Shown here: in pieces, positions 1 to 8,907 of the stretch
How the letters are laid out: each line of letters opens with the position of its first letter
Numbering within the stretch: position 1 is the stretch's first letter
DNA from: an uncultured Eubacteriales bacterium
GTDB taxonomy: Bacteria; Bacillota; Clostridia; Peptostreptococcales; Anaerovoracaceae
DNA length: 15,915 nt
Reading direction: 5' to 3'
NCBI GenBank assembly: GCA_902796875.1
Contig: CADBQT010000152.1
Span: 1-15,915, forward strand
Notes under the pieces: model-generated
Told to the model about the DNA's origin: nothing
The model's database searches: none
What the model saw: the letters and a program-made list of their open reading frames with translations, nothing else
Translations under genes and position numbers: made by a program

Positions 1-173
1 CAGGTGATGACCACCGTAAGGGCCTCGCTTCTCATGGCATAGAAAGCATGGCGGATGGGATCGTCCAGCGCCCCTGCGGACTCCATGGCCACCAAAATGA
101 TCAGGGACACGAACGCCCCTGCGCTGATGCCCAGGACTATCCTTCTTATCGCCAGTACCGTCTCTCTTTTCAT
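1..173 (-). CDS. PAP2-family membrane phosphatase, N-terminal fragment
   Basis: Only the first 57 codons are present; the gene continues beyond base 1. The start is the ATG at 173, preceded on the minus strand by GAGAGGATGAAGGA. Residues about 9-30 form a hydrophobic segment (LAIRRIVLG, then FVSLIILVAM), fitting a first membrane helix. Next comes LDDPIRHAFYAMRSEALTVVIT, split here as LDDPIRHAF, YAMRSEAL and TVVIT. This resembles the D..I..F...RS..LT...T stretch that opens PAP2 proteins such as undecaprenyl-pyrophosphate or phosphatidylglycerophosphate phosphatases. The catalytic motifs lie outside the window, so substrate and activity cannot be judged. It diverges from plsC across a 59-bp promoter gap. 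The family call is an inference from the N-terminus alone. Confidence 0.6.
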   Translation of the reverse strand, partial: MKRETVLAIRRIVLGISAGAFVSLIILVAMESAGALDDPIRHAFYAMRSEALTVVIT

Positions 174-192
174 TCCTTCATCCTCTCGGAAA

Positions 193-214
193 TATGATAT
201 ACTGTATTGTATCA
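193..214. promoter_or_regulatory. Overlapping divergent extended -10 promoters for plsC and the PAP2 gene
   Basis: On the plus strand TGA-TATACT (195-203) is an extended -10 element pointing to plsC, with a predicted start near 210 and a leader of about 23 nt. On the minus strand TGA-TACAAT (214 down to 206) is an extended -10 element pointing to the phosphatase gene, with a predicted start near 199. Neither has a convincing -35 box at 16-18 bp, as is common for extended -10 promoters. The two cores overlap physically. Confidence 0.5.
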
Positions 215-232
215 AAGATGTGAGGTCTTTCT

Positions 233-982
233 ATGAAAATTCTACCCAATTTACCCGGTTTTGCCAAACTCATCTACTGTCTCAAGTATTTCCGTCCCTA
301 TCGCCGCCGGATCGAAGCGGCAAAGGCGGCGGGAGACGATGAGGCGGAACGGGCGGTGATCCTGGGCGCCACCACCGACTGGGGCCCCCGGGTCCTGGAT
401 ATGTTCGGCTGCACCCTGGAGGTGGAGGGAGAAGATAACCTTCCCGACTCCGGTCCCGTGGTCCTGGTGGGAAACCATCAGGGGTATGCGGACATCGCGG
501 CCTGCTTTGCCGCCTTCCGCAAATTCCAGTTCGGCTTCGTGGCCAAGCAGGAGCTGTCCAAGATCCCCCTTTACGGACCCTGGATGGCCCGCATCCGCAG
601 CGTCTTCATCGAGCGGGACGATCCCCGGTCTTCTCTGGAGACAATCAAGCAGGGCGTCGAACTTCTGAAACGGGGTTATTCTCTGGTGATCTTCCCCGAA
701 GGCACCCGGGCCAGGTGCTCCACGCCGGGGCCTTTCATGAAGGGGTCTCTCAAGCTGGCCACCCGGGCGGCCGTTCCCATCGTGCCCTTTTCCATCGACG
801 GGACCTGGCACATGTTCGAGGAGACGGGAGTTCTATCTCCTGCGACCATTCGGATCATGATCCACGAACCCATCGAAACAAAAAAACTCACCCGGCAGGA
901 AGAGCGTGAGCTCAACGACCGGGTGGAAAAAATCGTATGTGACGGGGTCAGAGAACTGGCCGCAAAAGCGGAGAAGAGTTGA
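233..982 (+). CDS. plsC: 1-acyl-sn-glycerol-3-phosphate acyltransferase
   Basis: PlsC transfers a fatty acyl chain to position 2 of lysophosphatidic acid, giving phosphatidic acid, the precursor of membrane phospholipids. It acts at the inner face of the cytoplasmic membrane. The 249 residues carry the LPLAT motifs in order: the catalytic HX4D as NHQGYAD (H82, D87), a second block around IRSVFIERDD (121-130), the substrate-binding FPEGTR (154-159), and VPIVPFSI (181-188). Length fits the family (about 230-260). The ATG at 233 follows TGAGGT seven bases upstream. It points toward the origin, head-on to the leftward fork, unlike its neighbours. It converges on trpS with a 13-bp gap and no visible terminator hairpin. 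The exact acyl acceptor could be another lysophospholipid. Confidence 0.9.
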   Translation: MKILPNLPGFAKLIYCLKYFRPYRRRIEAAKAAGDDEAERAVILGATTDWGPRVLDMFGCTLEVEGEDNLPDSGPVVLVGNHQGYADIAACFAAFRKFQFGFVAKQELSKIPLYGPWMARIRSVFIERDDPRSSLETIKQGVELLKRGYSLVIFPEGTRARCSTPGPFMKGSLKLATRAAVPIVPFSIDGTWHMFEETGVLSPATIRIMIHEPIETKKLTRQEERELNDRVEKIVCDGVRELAAKAEKS

Positions 983-995
983 GACCAGAGTCTGC

Positions 996-1976
996 TCAGA
1001 ATCCCAATCCGAAGGTGTCCCGCACCCGCTTCATGGTCTTCTCTGCGATGGCACCGGCACGTTCCGCGCCGTCCCGGAGGGTCATTTTCAGTTCCTCCGA
1101 ATGGCGGATCTCTTCGTAGTTCTTCTTGATGGGCGCCAGGGCTTCCTGTGCCACGGCCACCAGTTCTTTTTTCAGGTCGCCGTATCCTTTGCCGGCAAAG
1201 TGGGCTGCCACGGCTTCCACTTCCTCGCCGGAGAAGGCGCTGTAAATGTTCAGCAGGTTGCTGACTCCGGGCTTGGCCTCCGGATCGAAACGGATCTCCC
1301 CATCGGAGTCGGTGGTCGCCCGCATGATGGATTTCTTGATCTTGTTGTCTTCGTCCAGCAGTGAGATCCGGCTGTGGATCGCCTCTGCGCTTTTGCTCAT
1401 CTTGGCCGTGGGATCGTCCAGAGCCATGATCCGGGCGCCGGCCTTCATGAACCGGCCCTCGGGCACCACGAAGGTGTCCTTGAAACGGTGGTTGACCCGG
1501 ATGGCGATGTCCCGGCAAAGCTCGATGTGCTGTTTCTGGTCGTTGCCCACGGGGACCACGTCCGTATCGTAGAGGAGGATGTCCGCCGCCATGAGGACCG
1601 GATAGGTGAGCAGGCCGGTGCCTACCGATTCCTGTCCGCCGCTCTTGGCCTTGAACTGGGTCATCCGGGAAAGCTCTCCCGTGTAGCAGTTGCAGCACAG
1701 GACCCATCCCAGCTCCGCATGTCCACTCACGTCCGACTGGACGAAGATGATGGACTTCTTGGGATCGATGCCGATGGCCAGATAAAGGGCCGCCACATCC
1801 AGGATGTGGTTTCTCAGCTCCTGGGGATCCTGGGGCAGGGTGATGGCGTGCTCGTCGACGATGCAGTAGATGCACTCATGATCCTCCTGCAGATCGACGA
1901 ACTGCTTCAGGGCGCCCAGGTAATTGCCGATATGTATGTTTCCTGTCGGCTGCACGCCGGAAAAAACACGTTTCAT
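996..1976 (-). CDS. trpS: Tryptophan--tRNA ligase
   Basis: Cytoplasmic class I aminoacyl-tRNA synthetase that activates tryptophan with ATP and charges tRNA-Trp. The 326-residue product has the usual bacterial length. The HIGH-type signature is HIGN (15-18) inside SGVQPTGNIHIGNYLGA. The tryptophan pocket motif AADILLYDTDVVPVG places an aspartate at 132. VGNDQKQH follows at about 143-150, and the ATP-binding loop is KMSKS (192-196). The frame is open for 15 more codons upstream, reaching into gyrA. I chose the ATG at 1976 because GGAGGA sits six bases before it and the protein then begins MKRVFSGVQPTG, as in relatives. It lies 41 bp behind gyrA with no promoter or T-box leader in the gap, so it probably shares the gyr transcript. 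Confidence 0.95.
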   Translation of the reverse strand: MKRVFSGVQPTGNIHIGNYLGALKQFVDLQEDHECIYCIVDEHAITLPQDPQELRNHILDVAALYLAIGIDPKKSIIFVQSDVSGHAELGWVLCCNCYTGELSRMTQFKAKSGGQESVGTGLLTYPVLMAADILLYDTDVVPVGNDQKQHIELCRDIAIRVNHRFKDTFVVPEGRFMKAGARIMALDDPTAKMSKSAEAIHSRISLLDEDNKIKKSIMRATTDSDGEIRFDPEAKPGVSNLLNIYSAFSGEEVEAVAAHFAGKGYGDLKKELVAVAQEALAPIKKNYEEIRHSEELKMTLRDGAERAGAIAEKTMKRVRDTFGLGF

Positions 1977-1982
1977 GAACTT

Positions 1983-1988
1983 TCCTCC
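1983..1988 (-). promoter_or_regulatory. Ribosome binding site that fixes the trpS start
   Basis: GGAGGA on the minus strand, six bases before the ATG at 1976. The upstream in-frame ATG at 2021 lies inside the end of gyrA. Confidence 0.8.
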
Positions 1989-2017
1989 GTCCTCTTTTTC
2001 TCTTATTCTCTCCGGGA

Positions 2018-4609
2018 TCATTCCTTATCGGGATCGTAGAGGTTGATCTTCATTTCCGTCTGCTCGCTGTCATCTTCGGAGGACGGTTTTTCTTCCTTTT
2101 CTTTTTTGGCTTTGGCTTCCGCCGCCTTCTTTTCTTTTTTCTTCTTCTGGGCCAGCTCGGCGTTCTTCGCCGATTCCTCTTCGTTGATCACCTTGGCCAT
2201 GGAGATGATCTCCACGTCCTCTCCGGCCCGCATGATCTTCACGCCCTTGGTGGCCCGGCTTAATACGGAAACTTCGCCTGCCTGGATCCGGATGACCGTG
2301 CCCTCGGAGTTGATGAGGATCACCTCGTCTTCGTCGCTGACCACTTCCGCGCCGATGAGGGGTCCCGTCTCCTTGAACTTGCTCTTATCGTAGGTCAGCA
2401 GGCCTTTGCCGCCTCTGGACTGGATCCGGTATTCGTCCACCAATGTCCGCTTGCCGAAGCCCTTGCTGGTGACGACCATCAGCTTCTCGCCCGGCTGGAC
2501 CAGCTGCATGGAGACGACCTCGTCATCCCCTTCCAGCTTGATGGCCCTGACGCCTGCGGCGCTTCTGCCCATGGGCCGCACGTCCCCTTCGGAGAAGGAG
2601 ATGCATTTGCCGTTCTTGGTGATGATGATCACCGTATCCGTACCCGTGGTCTGCTTGATGCCCACCAGTTCGTCGCCGTCCCGAAGGTTTATGGCGATGA
2701 GGCCCGTCTTCCGGTTGCTGTCGAACTGGGAGATAGCCGTCTTCTTGATGGTGCCCTTCTTGGTCACGGCGATCAGGTATTTGTCATCCTTGAAATCCCG
2801 GAAGGGAATGATGGTGGTGATCCGCTCCCGCTGCATCAGGTTCAGGAAGTTGACCGCCGGAGTGCCCTTGGCCGTTCGCTTGGCCTCGGGGATCTCGAAG
2901 GCCCGGATCTTGTGGACCTTACCGGTGTTGGTAAAGAACATGAGCTCATCGTGGGTGGAGCACATGATCAGATCCCGAACGAAGTCGTTTTCCCTCGTGG
3001 TGAGACCGGTGATCCCCTTACCTCCCCTTCTCTGGGTCCGGTAGGTATCCGCCGGCAGCCGCTTCAGATAACCCAGGTGAGTCTGGGTGATGGCCACCTG
3101 CATCTCCTCGATGAGATCCTCGATGTCCATTTCTCCCGTATCCTGGGTGATCACGGTCCGCCGCTTGTCGGCCCACTTCTTCCGGATCTCCAGGAGCTCT
3201 TCCTTGACCACGCCCATGATCTTCTTCTCATCGGCGAGGAGTTCCTTGAAGTAAGCGATCCGCTTGCACAGCTCTTCGTACTCGTCCTCGATCTTCTCCC
3301 GCTCCAGACCCTGCAGCCGGGCAAGACGCATATCCAGGATCGCCTGGGCCTGGATCTCCGTGAGGCCGAACTTTTCCATCAGTTTTTCTTTGGCGTTGTC
3401 GTAGCTCTTTCTGATGGTGGCGATGATCTCGTCGATGTTGTCCAAAGCGATCCGCAGACCTTCCAGGATGTGGGCCCGGTCTTCCGCCTTCTTCAGGTCG
3501 AACTGGGTCCTCCGGGTGACTACGTTCTTCTGGTGCTTCAGGTATTCATCCAGGATCTCGTAGAGATTCAGGATCTTGGGCTGTCCGTCCACCAGGGCCA
3601 GCATGATCATGCTGTAGTTTTCCTGGAGCTGGGACTGCTTGTACAGTTTGTTCAGGGTCACGTTGGGATTGGCATCCCGCTTCAGCTCGATGACGATCCG
3701 AAGGCCTTTGCGGCTGGACTCATCGCGCATCGCCGATATACCATCGATCTTCTTGTCCCGGACCATCTCCCCGATCTTTTCCAGCATCCTGGCCTTGTTC
3801 ACCTGATAGGGGATCTCGGTGATGACGATCTGGGATTTGCCTCGGGTGGTCTCTTCGATTTCCGCAACCGCCCGGACCTGCACTTTGCCCTGGCCTGTCC
3901 GGTAGGCTTCTTCAAGGCCTTTGCGTCCCAAAATCTGGGCGCCCGTGGGGAAGTCCGGTCCCTTGATGATCTTGATCAGATCTTCCACCGTGCAGTCATC
4001 GTCGTCGATCATCTTCACGGCGCCGTCGATCACCTCCCCCAGGTTATGGGGCGGGATGGACGTGGCCATGCCGACGGCGATACCGTTGCTGCCGTTGATG
4101 AGCAGGTTGGGCACCCGGGAGGGCAGGACCACAGGCTCCATCTCCTCTTCGTCGAAGTTGGGGATGAAGTCCACCGTGTCTTTGTCGATATCCCGAAGCA
4201 TCTGCAGGGCGAAGGGCGACATTCTCGCCTCCGTGTACCGCATGGCCGCGGCGCCGTCCCCGTCGATGGATCCGAAATTTCCGTGTCCGTCCACCAGAGG
4301 ATAACGGGTCGCAAAGGGCTGAGCCATCTTGACCATCGCCTCGTAGATGGAGGAGTCCCCGTGGGGATGGAACTTACCCATGACATCACCGACGATACGG
4401 GCGGATTTCCTGTGAGGCTTATCCGGGGTGATCCCCAGATCGCTCATGCCGTAGAGGATCCTCCGGTGTACCGGTTTAAGTCCGTCCCTGACGTCGGGAA
4501 GAGCTCTGCCCACGATAACGCTCATGGCGTAATCGATGTAGGAGTTCTTCATCTCGTCGTGGATCTCGTGCTGAATGATTTTCTGGTCTTCCAGAAGAGT
4601 TGTCGTCAT
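2018..4609 (-). CDS. gyrA: DNA gyrase subunit A
   Basis: GyrA breaks and rejoins DNA in the A2B2 gyrase, which introduces negative supercoils. The 863 residues carry the winged-helix/tower region, with catalytic Tyr125 in [12 protein letters not shown], and then a coiled-coil region (about 360-500). The GyrA box QRRGGKG (526-532) opens a C-terminal beta-pinwheel with repeated blades, including a box-like SRGGKG at 731-736. The quinolone-determining region is [13 protein letters not shown]; Ser86 and Glu90 match the usual susceptible residues at E. coli positions 83 and 87. Residues about 810-863 are a highly charged Lys/Glu-rich tail ending in an acidic stretch. The QRRGGKG box and pairing with gyrB separate it from ParC. 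The ATG at 4609 follows AGAGGA. It is 39 bp behind gyrB, so co-transcription is likely. Confidence 0.98.
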   Translation of the reverse strand: MTTTLLEDQKIIQHEIHDEMKNSYIDYAMSVIVGRALPDVRDGLKPVHRRILYGMSDLGITPDKPHRKSARIVGDVMGKFHPHGDSSIYEAMVKMAQPFATRYPLVDGHGNFGSIDGDGAAAMRYTEARMSPFALQMLRDIDKDTVDFIPNFDEEEMEPVVLPSRVPNLLINGSNGIAVGMATSIPPHNLGEVIDGAVKMIDDDDCTVEDLIKIIKGPDFPTGAQILGRKGLEEAYRTGQGKVQVRAVAEIEETTRGKSQIVITEIPYQVNKARMLEKIGEMVRDKKIDGISAMRDESSRKGLRIVIELKRDANPNVTLNKLYKQSQLQENYSMIMLALVDGQPKILNLYEILDEYLKHQKNVVTRRTQFDLKKAEDRAHILEGLRIALDNIDEIIATIRKSYDNAKEKLMEKFGLTEIQAQAILDMRLARLQGLEREKIEDEYEELCKRIAYFKELLADEKKIMGVVKEELLEIRKKWADKRRTVITQDTGEMDIEDLIEEMQVAITQTHLGYLKRLPADTYRTQRRGGKGITGLTTRENDFVRDLIMCSTHDELMFFTNTGKVHKIRAFEIPEAKRTAKGTPAVNFLNLMQRERITTIIPFRDFKDDKYLIAVTKKGTIKKTAISQFDSNRKTGLIAINLRDGDELVGIKQTTGTDTVIIITKNGKCISFSEGDVRPMGRSAAGVRAIKLEGDDEVVSMQLVQPGEKLMVVTSKGFGKRTLVDEYRIQSRGGKGLLTYDKSKFKETGPLIGAEVVSDEDEVILINSEGTVIRIQAGEVSVLSRATKGVKIMRAGEDVEIISMAKVINEEESAKNAELAQKKKKEKKAAEAKAKKEKEEKPSSEDDSEQTEMKINLYDPDKE

Positions 4610-4648
4610 TGATCTTTTCCTCTTTCTTCTGCTGATCCTGCAGGAATC

Positions 4649-6574
4649 TTAAATGTCCAGGTTAGCGTAGACCGCATGGTCTTCGATGAATTTCTTTCTC
4701 GGCGGGACCTTGTCTCCCATGAGGGTGGTGAAGATCTCGTCCGCCGCGGAGGCGTCCTCCACGGTGATCTGGATCAGGGTGCGGGTCTCGAAGTCCATGG
4801 TGGTCTCCCACAGCTGCTCCGCATCCATCTCGCCAAGACCCTTGTATCTCTGGATCTCGATCTTCTTGCCGCTCTTGCCTTTGGAAAGCTCCGCCATCAG
4901 CTTCTCCTGCTCTCTGTCCGTATAGGTGTAGTGGACTTCCTTGCCCTTCTTTACCCGAAACAGTGGCGGCTGGGCCGCGTAGACGAAGCCGTTTTCGATG
5001 AGGGGCGTCATGTACCGATAGAAGAAGGTGAGGAGCAGGGTCCGGATATGGGCCCCGTCCACGTCCGCATCGGTCATGATGATGATCTTGTGGTAGCGGA
5101 GTTTTTCGATATCGAAGTCGGAACCGATGCCGCATCCAAAGGCGGTGATCATGTTCCGGATCTCCTCGGAATTCAGGATCTTGTCCAGACGTGCCTTTTC
5201 CACGTTGAGGATCTTGCCCCGGAGGGCCAGGATGGCCTGACGGGCCCGGTCTCTTCCCTCTTTGGCGCTGCCGCCCGCAGAGTCACCCTCTACCAGGAAG
5301 ATCTCGGAGAGGGCCGGATCCTTCTCGGAACAGTCGGCCAGTTTACCCGGCATGGAGTTGCCTTCCAGGAAGTTGGCCCGCTGGGCCTGCTTTCTCGCCT
5401 TCTGGGCGGCCTGACGGGCCCGGGAGGAACGGAGGCATTTTTCCATGATGATCTTGGCCTGGGCGGGGTTTTCCTCCAGGAAGGCCATCATGTAGTCCGC
5501 CGTTACCGTATCCACCAGGCCCCGCATGTCGCTGTTGCCCAGCTTGGTCTTGGTCTGTCCCTCGAACTGGGGCTCCGACAGCTTGACGGAGATGACGGCG
5601 GTGATGCCCTCTCTCACGTCCTCGCCGGTAAGGGCCTCGTCCTTCTCTTTGAGGAACTTGTTGTTTCTGGCGTAGTTGTTGAAAACACGGGTCATAGCGG
5701 ATTTGAAGCCCACCATGTGGTATCCGCCTTCCGTTGTGTTGATGTTGTTGGCAAAGGAAAGGACCAGCTCATTGTACTTCTCCGTGTACTGAAGAGCCAC
5801 TTCCACTTCTCTCTCCGCTTCCTTGACTTCGAAGTAGACGATGTCCTTGTGGATGACTTCCTTCTCCCGGTTCATGTACTGGACGTAGTCCTTGATGCCG
5901 CCTTCATAGTAGTATTCTTCTTCTTTTTTCTTGCCTTCCCGCTCATCCTTTAAAGAAATGCGGACGGCCTTGTTCAGGAAGGCCATCTCCCGGAGTCGGC
6001 GGGACAGGACCTCGAAGTCGAATTCCACCTCATCGAAGATGGTGGGGTCCGGCCAGAAGATGGATTTGGATCCCGTCTTTCTGGCATTGCCCACTTCCTC
6101 CAGGGGCGTCACCGTCTTGCCATATTCGTAGGCCTGTTTATAGACCTTGCCGTTTCTTCTTACCTCTACCTCCATCCGGGTGGACAGAGCGTTGACCACA
6201 GAAGCGCCAACACCGTGGAGACCGCCGGACACCTTGTATCCGCCGCCGCCGAATTTACCGCCGGCATGGAGGACCGTGTGGATGACCTCCACGGCAGGTT
6301 TCTTCATTTTCGGGTGCTCATCCACCGGCATTCCCCGGCCGTCATCCTCCACCATGATGGAGTTGTCCCTGCGGATGGTCACCTTGATGTTGCTGCAGTA
6401 TCCGGCCAGGGCTTCGTCGATGCTGTTATCCACGATCTCATAAACCAGATGATGCAGACCCCGGGTACCGGTACTGCCGATGTACATTCCCGGCCGTTTC
6501 CGGACCGCTTCCAGCCCCTCCAGAACCTGGATTTGCTGGGCGTCATACTTCTGCGGTTTTTCTTGTTTTGCCAT
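4649..6574 (-). CDS. gyrB: DNA gyrase subunit B
   Basis: ATPase subunit of gyrase. The 641-residue length is typical of Gram-positive GyrB, without the insert of proteobacterial forms. The GHKL ATPase shows [13 protein letters not shown] (catalytic Glu46, Asn50), DDGRGMPVD (from residue 77) and the ATP-lid GLHGVG (118-123). The transducer lysine loop QTKTK is at 340-344. The TOPRIM domain has EGDSAGG (429-435) and DADVDG (502-507) for metal binding. [14 protein letters not shown] follows near the end, and the protein ends in NLDI. The frame is open 24 codons further upstream. The ATG at 6574 is preferred because AGGAGTG lies six bases before it and a promoter maps just upstream. It has its own promoter in the 87-bp gap after recF and probably drives gyrA and trpS. 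Confidence 0.98.
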   Translation of the reverse strand: MAKQEKPQKYDAQQIQVLEGLEAVRKRPGMYIGSTGTRGLHHLVYEIVDNSIDEALAGYCSNIKVTIRRDNSIMVEDDGRGMPVDEHPKMKKPAVEVIHTVLHAGGKFGGGGYKVSGGLHGVGASVVNALSTRMEVEVRRNGKVYKQAYEYGKTVTPLEEVGNARKTGSKSIFWPDPTIFDEVEFDFEVLSRRLREMAFLNKAVRISLKDEREGKKKEEEYYYEGGIKDYVQYMNREKEVIHKDIVYFEVKEAEREVEVALQYTEKYNELVLSFANNINTTEGGYHMVGFKSAMTRVFNNYARNNKFLKEKDEALTGEDVREGITAVISVKLSEPQFEGQTKTKLGNSDMRGLVDTVTADYMMAFLEENPAQAKIIMEKCLRSSRARQAAQKARKQAQRANFLEGNSMPGKLADCSEKDPALSEIFLVEGDSAGGSAKEGRDRARQAILALRGKILNVEKARLDKILNSEEIRNMITAFGCGIGSDFDIEKLRYHKIIIMTDADVDGAHIRTLLLTFFYRYMTPLIENGFVYAAQPPLFRVKKGKEVHYTYTDREQEKLMAELSKGKSGKKIEIQRYKGLGEMDAEQLWETTMDFETRTLIQITVEDASAADEIFTTLMGDKVPPRKKFIEDHAVYANLDI

Positions 6575-6580
6575 GTATTT

Positions 6581-6587
6581 CACTCCT
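6581..6587 (-). promoter_or_regulatory. Ribosome binding site that fixes the gyrB start
   Basis: AGGAGTG on the minus strand, six bases before the ATG at 6574. The alternative ATG at 6646 lies upstream of the predicted transcription start, so it would not be on the message from that promoter. Confidence 0.8.
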
Positions 6588-6614
6588 GTTTTTTTGCATA
6601 GTAAACCACACGAT

Positions 6615-6643
6615 ATTGTAACACAAAAATCGTCAATGTACAA
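6615..6643 (-). promoter_or_regulatory. gyrB promoter, extended -10 type
   Basis: Reading the minus strand, TTGTAC (6643-6638) is a weak -35 box. A 17-bp spacer follows, ending in the extension TGT, then TACAAT (6620-6615) as a -10 box with one mismatch. The predicted start near 6608 gives a leader of about 34 nt to the gyrB ATG. The region between recF and gyrB is A/T-rich and contains no gene. Confidence 0.65.
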
Positions 6644-6661
6644 CATTTCGTGCTTTCTTTC

Positions 6662-7756
6662 TTATATTTCTACTTTGATTTCCCCTTTATGGATCTGGTA
6701 GACCTTACCTTCGGGGAGGCTCCTGGCGACGGAGCCTATGAGATCGGTTGTGGTGATGAACATCTGGTTCTCACCCAGAGAATGGATAAGGTATTTTTGC
6801 CGTTCATTGTCCAGTTCGGACAGGACATCGTCCAGGAGGAGAATAGGTCTTTCCTCCGTTTCCTCTTCGATGAGGCGGATCTCCGAAAGCTTAAGGGAAA
6901 GAGCTGCCGTCCTCTGCTGTCCCTGGGAGCCGAATCTTCTCAGGTCCTTATCGTCGGCGGAGATCTTCAGATCGTCCCGATGGGGACCTTTATTGGTGGT
7001 TCCGGTCGCAAGGTCTCTTTCCCGGCTTTCCCGGAGGACCTTTAAAAAGACTTCTTCTTCTCTTCCCTCTTCTGCATCCACGTCGGTCTCGTAGCGGATC
7101 TCCAGATTTTCCCGTCCTCCGGAGATCTTGTTGTGAAGATCCTTGCTGATTCCGTCGATCCTTTCGACAAATTCCTTTCTCATGCGCAGGATCCGGCCGC
7201 CGGAGATGACCAGTTCCTGATCCCAGATATCCAGAAGACCCGGGTCGGTGAAATCCTCCTTTAGACAGGCGTTTCTCTGGCGCAGGGTCCTTCTGTAGTT
7301 ATTCAGTTCCATAAGATAGCCGGGGCGGATCTGACAGAGTTCTCTGTCCATGAAGGCCCTTCTCTTGGAGGGGTCTTCCTTAACCACTTTAAGATCTTCC
7401 GGCGTAAAGGCAACGATGTACAGTTTCTGAAGAAGCTCGGAAGTCCTGCTGACTTTGACCCCGTCGATCTTGATGGCTTTTTTCCCGTCTTTGGTGATGG
7501 CGATCTCGATCCTGTGATCGTCATCACCATACTCCACCAGGCTTCTGATCACACAGTAATCCTGACCGAACCGGACCATTTCCTTATCCCGACTGGTCTT
7601 GAAGGACTTGGCCGTTCCATTCAAATAGATCCCCTCCAGGAGGTTGGTCTTTCCCTGGGCATTTTCACCCAGAAAAATATTGACATCCTCGCTGAAGGAG
7701 ATCGTAAGTTCCCGGTAATTCCGAAAATCTTTCAGTTCGATCTCTTTGATCAGCAT
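6662..7756 (-). CDS. recF: DNA replication and repair protein RecF
   Basis: SMC-like ATPase that binds gapped DNA with RecO and RecR and helps load RecA at stalled forks. The 364 residues fit the family. Walker A is GENAQGKT (30-37), the ABC signature is SQGQQRT (277-283) and Walker B is ILLLDDV (305-311), followed by LSELD. The ATG at 7756 is one base after the dnaN stop (TAATATG overlap region). No good Shine-Dalgarno sits at normal distance, since GGTGAG lies too far upstream, so translation is probably coupled to dnaN. The S4-domain gene often found between dnaN and recF in Bacillota is missing. The gene ends 87 bp before gyrB. Confidence 0.96.
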   Translation of the reverse strand: MLIKEIELKDFRNYRELTISFSEDVNIFLGENAQGKTNLLEGIYLNGTAKSFKTSRDKEMVRFGQDYCVIRSLVEYGDDDHRIEIAITKDGKKAIKIDGVKVSRTSELLQKLYIVAFTPEDLKVVKEDPSKRRAFMDRELCQIRPGYLMELNNYRRTLRQRNACLKEDFTDPGLLDIWDQELVISGGRILRMRKEFVERIDGISKDLHNKISGGRENLEIRYETDVDAEEGREEEVFLKVLRESRERDLATGTTNKGPHRDDLKISADDKDLRRFGSQGQQRTAALSLKLSEIRLIEEETEERPILLLDDVLSELDNERQKYLIHSLGENQMFITTTDLIGSVARSLPEGKVYQIHKGEIKVEI

Positions 7757-7757
7757 A

Positions 7758-8870
7758 TTACATGGTGGGTATTCTCACCGGAAGGATCAGATACTCGTAA
7801 GAATCTCCCTCTTCCGGGCGGACGACGCAGGGCGTCACGCTGGTTTTCATATGAAGGGTGATGGTATCTTCATCGATCTCTTTGAGCACCTCGATGATGT
7901 ACTTGGAATTGAACCCGATCTCCAGATCGTTTCCATCCTTGTCGATGGCTATTTCCTCTTTCACATTACCTTCTTCCGAACGGGATGTGATGGTCATCAT
8001 ATCTCCCTTGACGGTGATCTTGACCAGGTTGTTTTTCCCTTCTTTGGCCAGAAGGGATGCTCTTTCGATGCTGTCCATGAACATTTCCCGGCCGACGATG
8101 ATCCTGGTGGTACTGTCAGAGGGAATAATGTCTCTGTATTTGATGAATTCTCCTTCCATGATCCTAAGGACGATCTCCGTTCTTCCCGTATTGATGACCG
8201 CTCTCTTTTCGCCCAAGTGGATATCCAGATCCGTCATCTCTTCATCCTCTGCAATGATCCGGGCGATCTCACTCATGATTTTGGCGGATATGATGAATCT
8301 TTCTGCCCGCTCGCTCTTCATCTTTTCTCTGGCGAGAGCCAGGCGGAATCCATCCAGAGCCACCATGGAGATCTTTTCTTCTTCGATCTCAGTCAGAATC
8401 CCGGTAAGAACTCCTTTGGATTCATCCGCTGAGGCTGCGAAAGCCGTCTTTCTCACCATGTTCCGGAAAATATCCTTGTCGAAAACAAGGGTGTGATCGT
8501 TTTCTTCTCTCTTTCCCATCTCCGGAAATTCATCTACCGGCAGGGTGATCACTTTGAATTCGGAGGAATTGGAAGAGATCCTTACCGAATCCTCCCCTTC
8601 TTCTTCGATGATCACATCATCGTTGGGGAGTTTTCTTATAATATCGTTGAACAGCTTATAGACAACGACACATGATCCTTCTTCCATTACCTCTCCGTCG
8701 ATCTCCCGACGAATGCTGATGTCCAGATTGGACGAAGTCATGGTCAGGGTATTTTCCTTTGCCTGGATCAGGATCCCTTTCAGAACCGGCAGGGTGGTTC
8801 GATTGGAGACCGCTTTGGAAACGGTATTCAATGCCTTTGCAAGAACCTGCTGATTACATCTGAATTTCAT
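7758..8870 (-). CDS. dnaN: DNA polymerase III beta subunit (sliding clamp)
   Basis: Forms the dimeric ring that holds the replicative polymerase on DNA. The 370 residues match the family length and divide into three similar clamp domains of about 120 residues each. The N-terminus MKFRCNQQVLAKALNTVSKA and the block SNRTTLPVLKGILIQA (22-37) are typical, as are LPVDEFPE in the middle domain and the C-terminal YLILPVRI (360-367) that lines the client-binding groove. The ATG at 8870 follows GGGAGG at ideal spacing. The 183-bp gap to dnaA holds the origin unwinding region, so a dnaA-dnaN transcript would run through it. No separate dnaN promoter is evident, though one cannot be excluded. Confidence 0.97.
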   Translation of the reverse strand: MKFRCNQQVLAKALNTVSKAVSNRTTLPVLKGILIQAKENTLTMTSSNLDISIRREIDGEVMEEGSCVVVYKLFNDIIRKLPNDDVIIEEEGEDSVRISSNSSEFKVITLPVDEFPEMGKREENDHTLVFDKDIFRNMVRKTAFAASADESKGVLTGILTEIEEEKISMVALDGFRLALAREKMKSERAERFIISAKIMSEIARIIAEDEEMTDLDIHLGEKRAVINTGRTEIVLRIMEGEFIKYRDIIPSDSTTRIIVGREMFMDSIERASLLAKEGKNNLVKITVKGDMMTITSRSEEGNVKEEIAIDKDGNDLEIGFNSKYIIEVLKEIDEDTITLHMKTSVTPCVVRPEEGDSYEYLILPVRIPTM

Positions 8871-8907
8871 GTGAACCTCCCGAAAAAGTCTTATTTTTAA
8901 ATATAGA

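Noticed and set aside
676..1875. A 399-codon minus-strand frame overlapping plsC and trpS
   Set aside because: It overlaps trpS in another frame and crosses into antisense plsC; the product is Arg/Gly/His-rich without motifs.
2912..4612. A 566-codon open frame on the plus strand opposite gyrA
   Set aside because: It lies wholly opposite a certain gyrA and follows its codon bias; its product is repetitive Leu/Asp/His with no recognisable domain.
4676..5953. A 425-codon open frame on the plus strand opposite gyrB
   Set aside because: Shadow of gyrB in a G+C-rich frame; composition is low-complexity and there is no ribosome site.
6575..6646. 24 extra N-terminal residues for GyrB
   Set aside because: They would start upstream of the predicted transcription start; the ATG at 6574 has a good ribosome site and the usual N-terminus.
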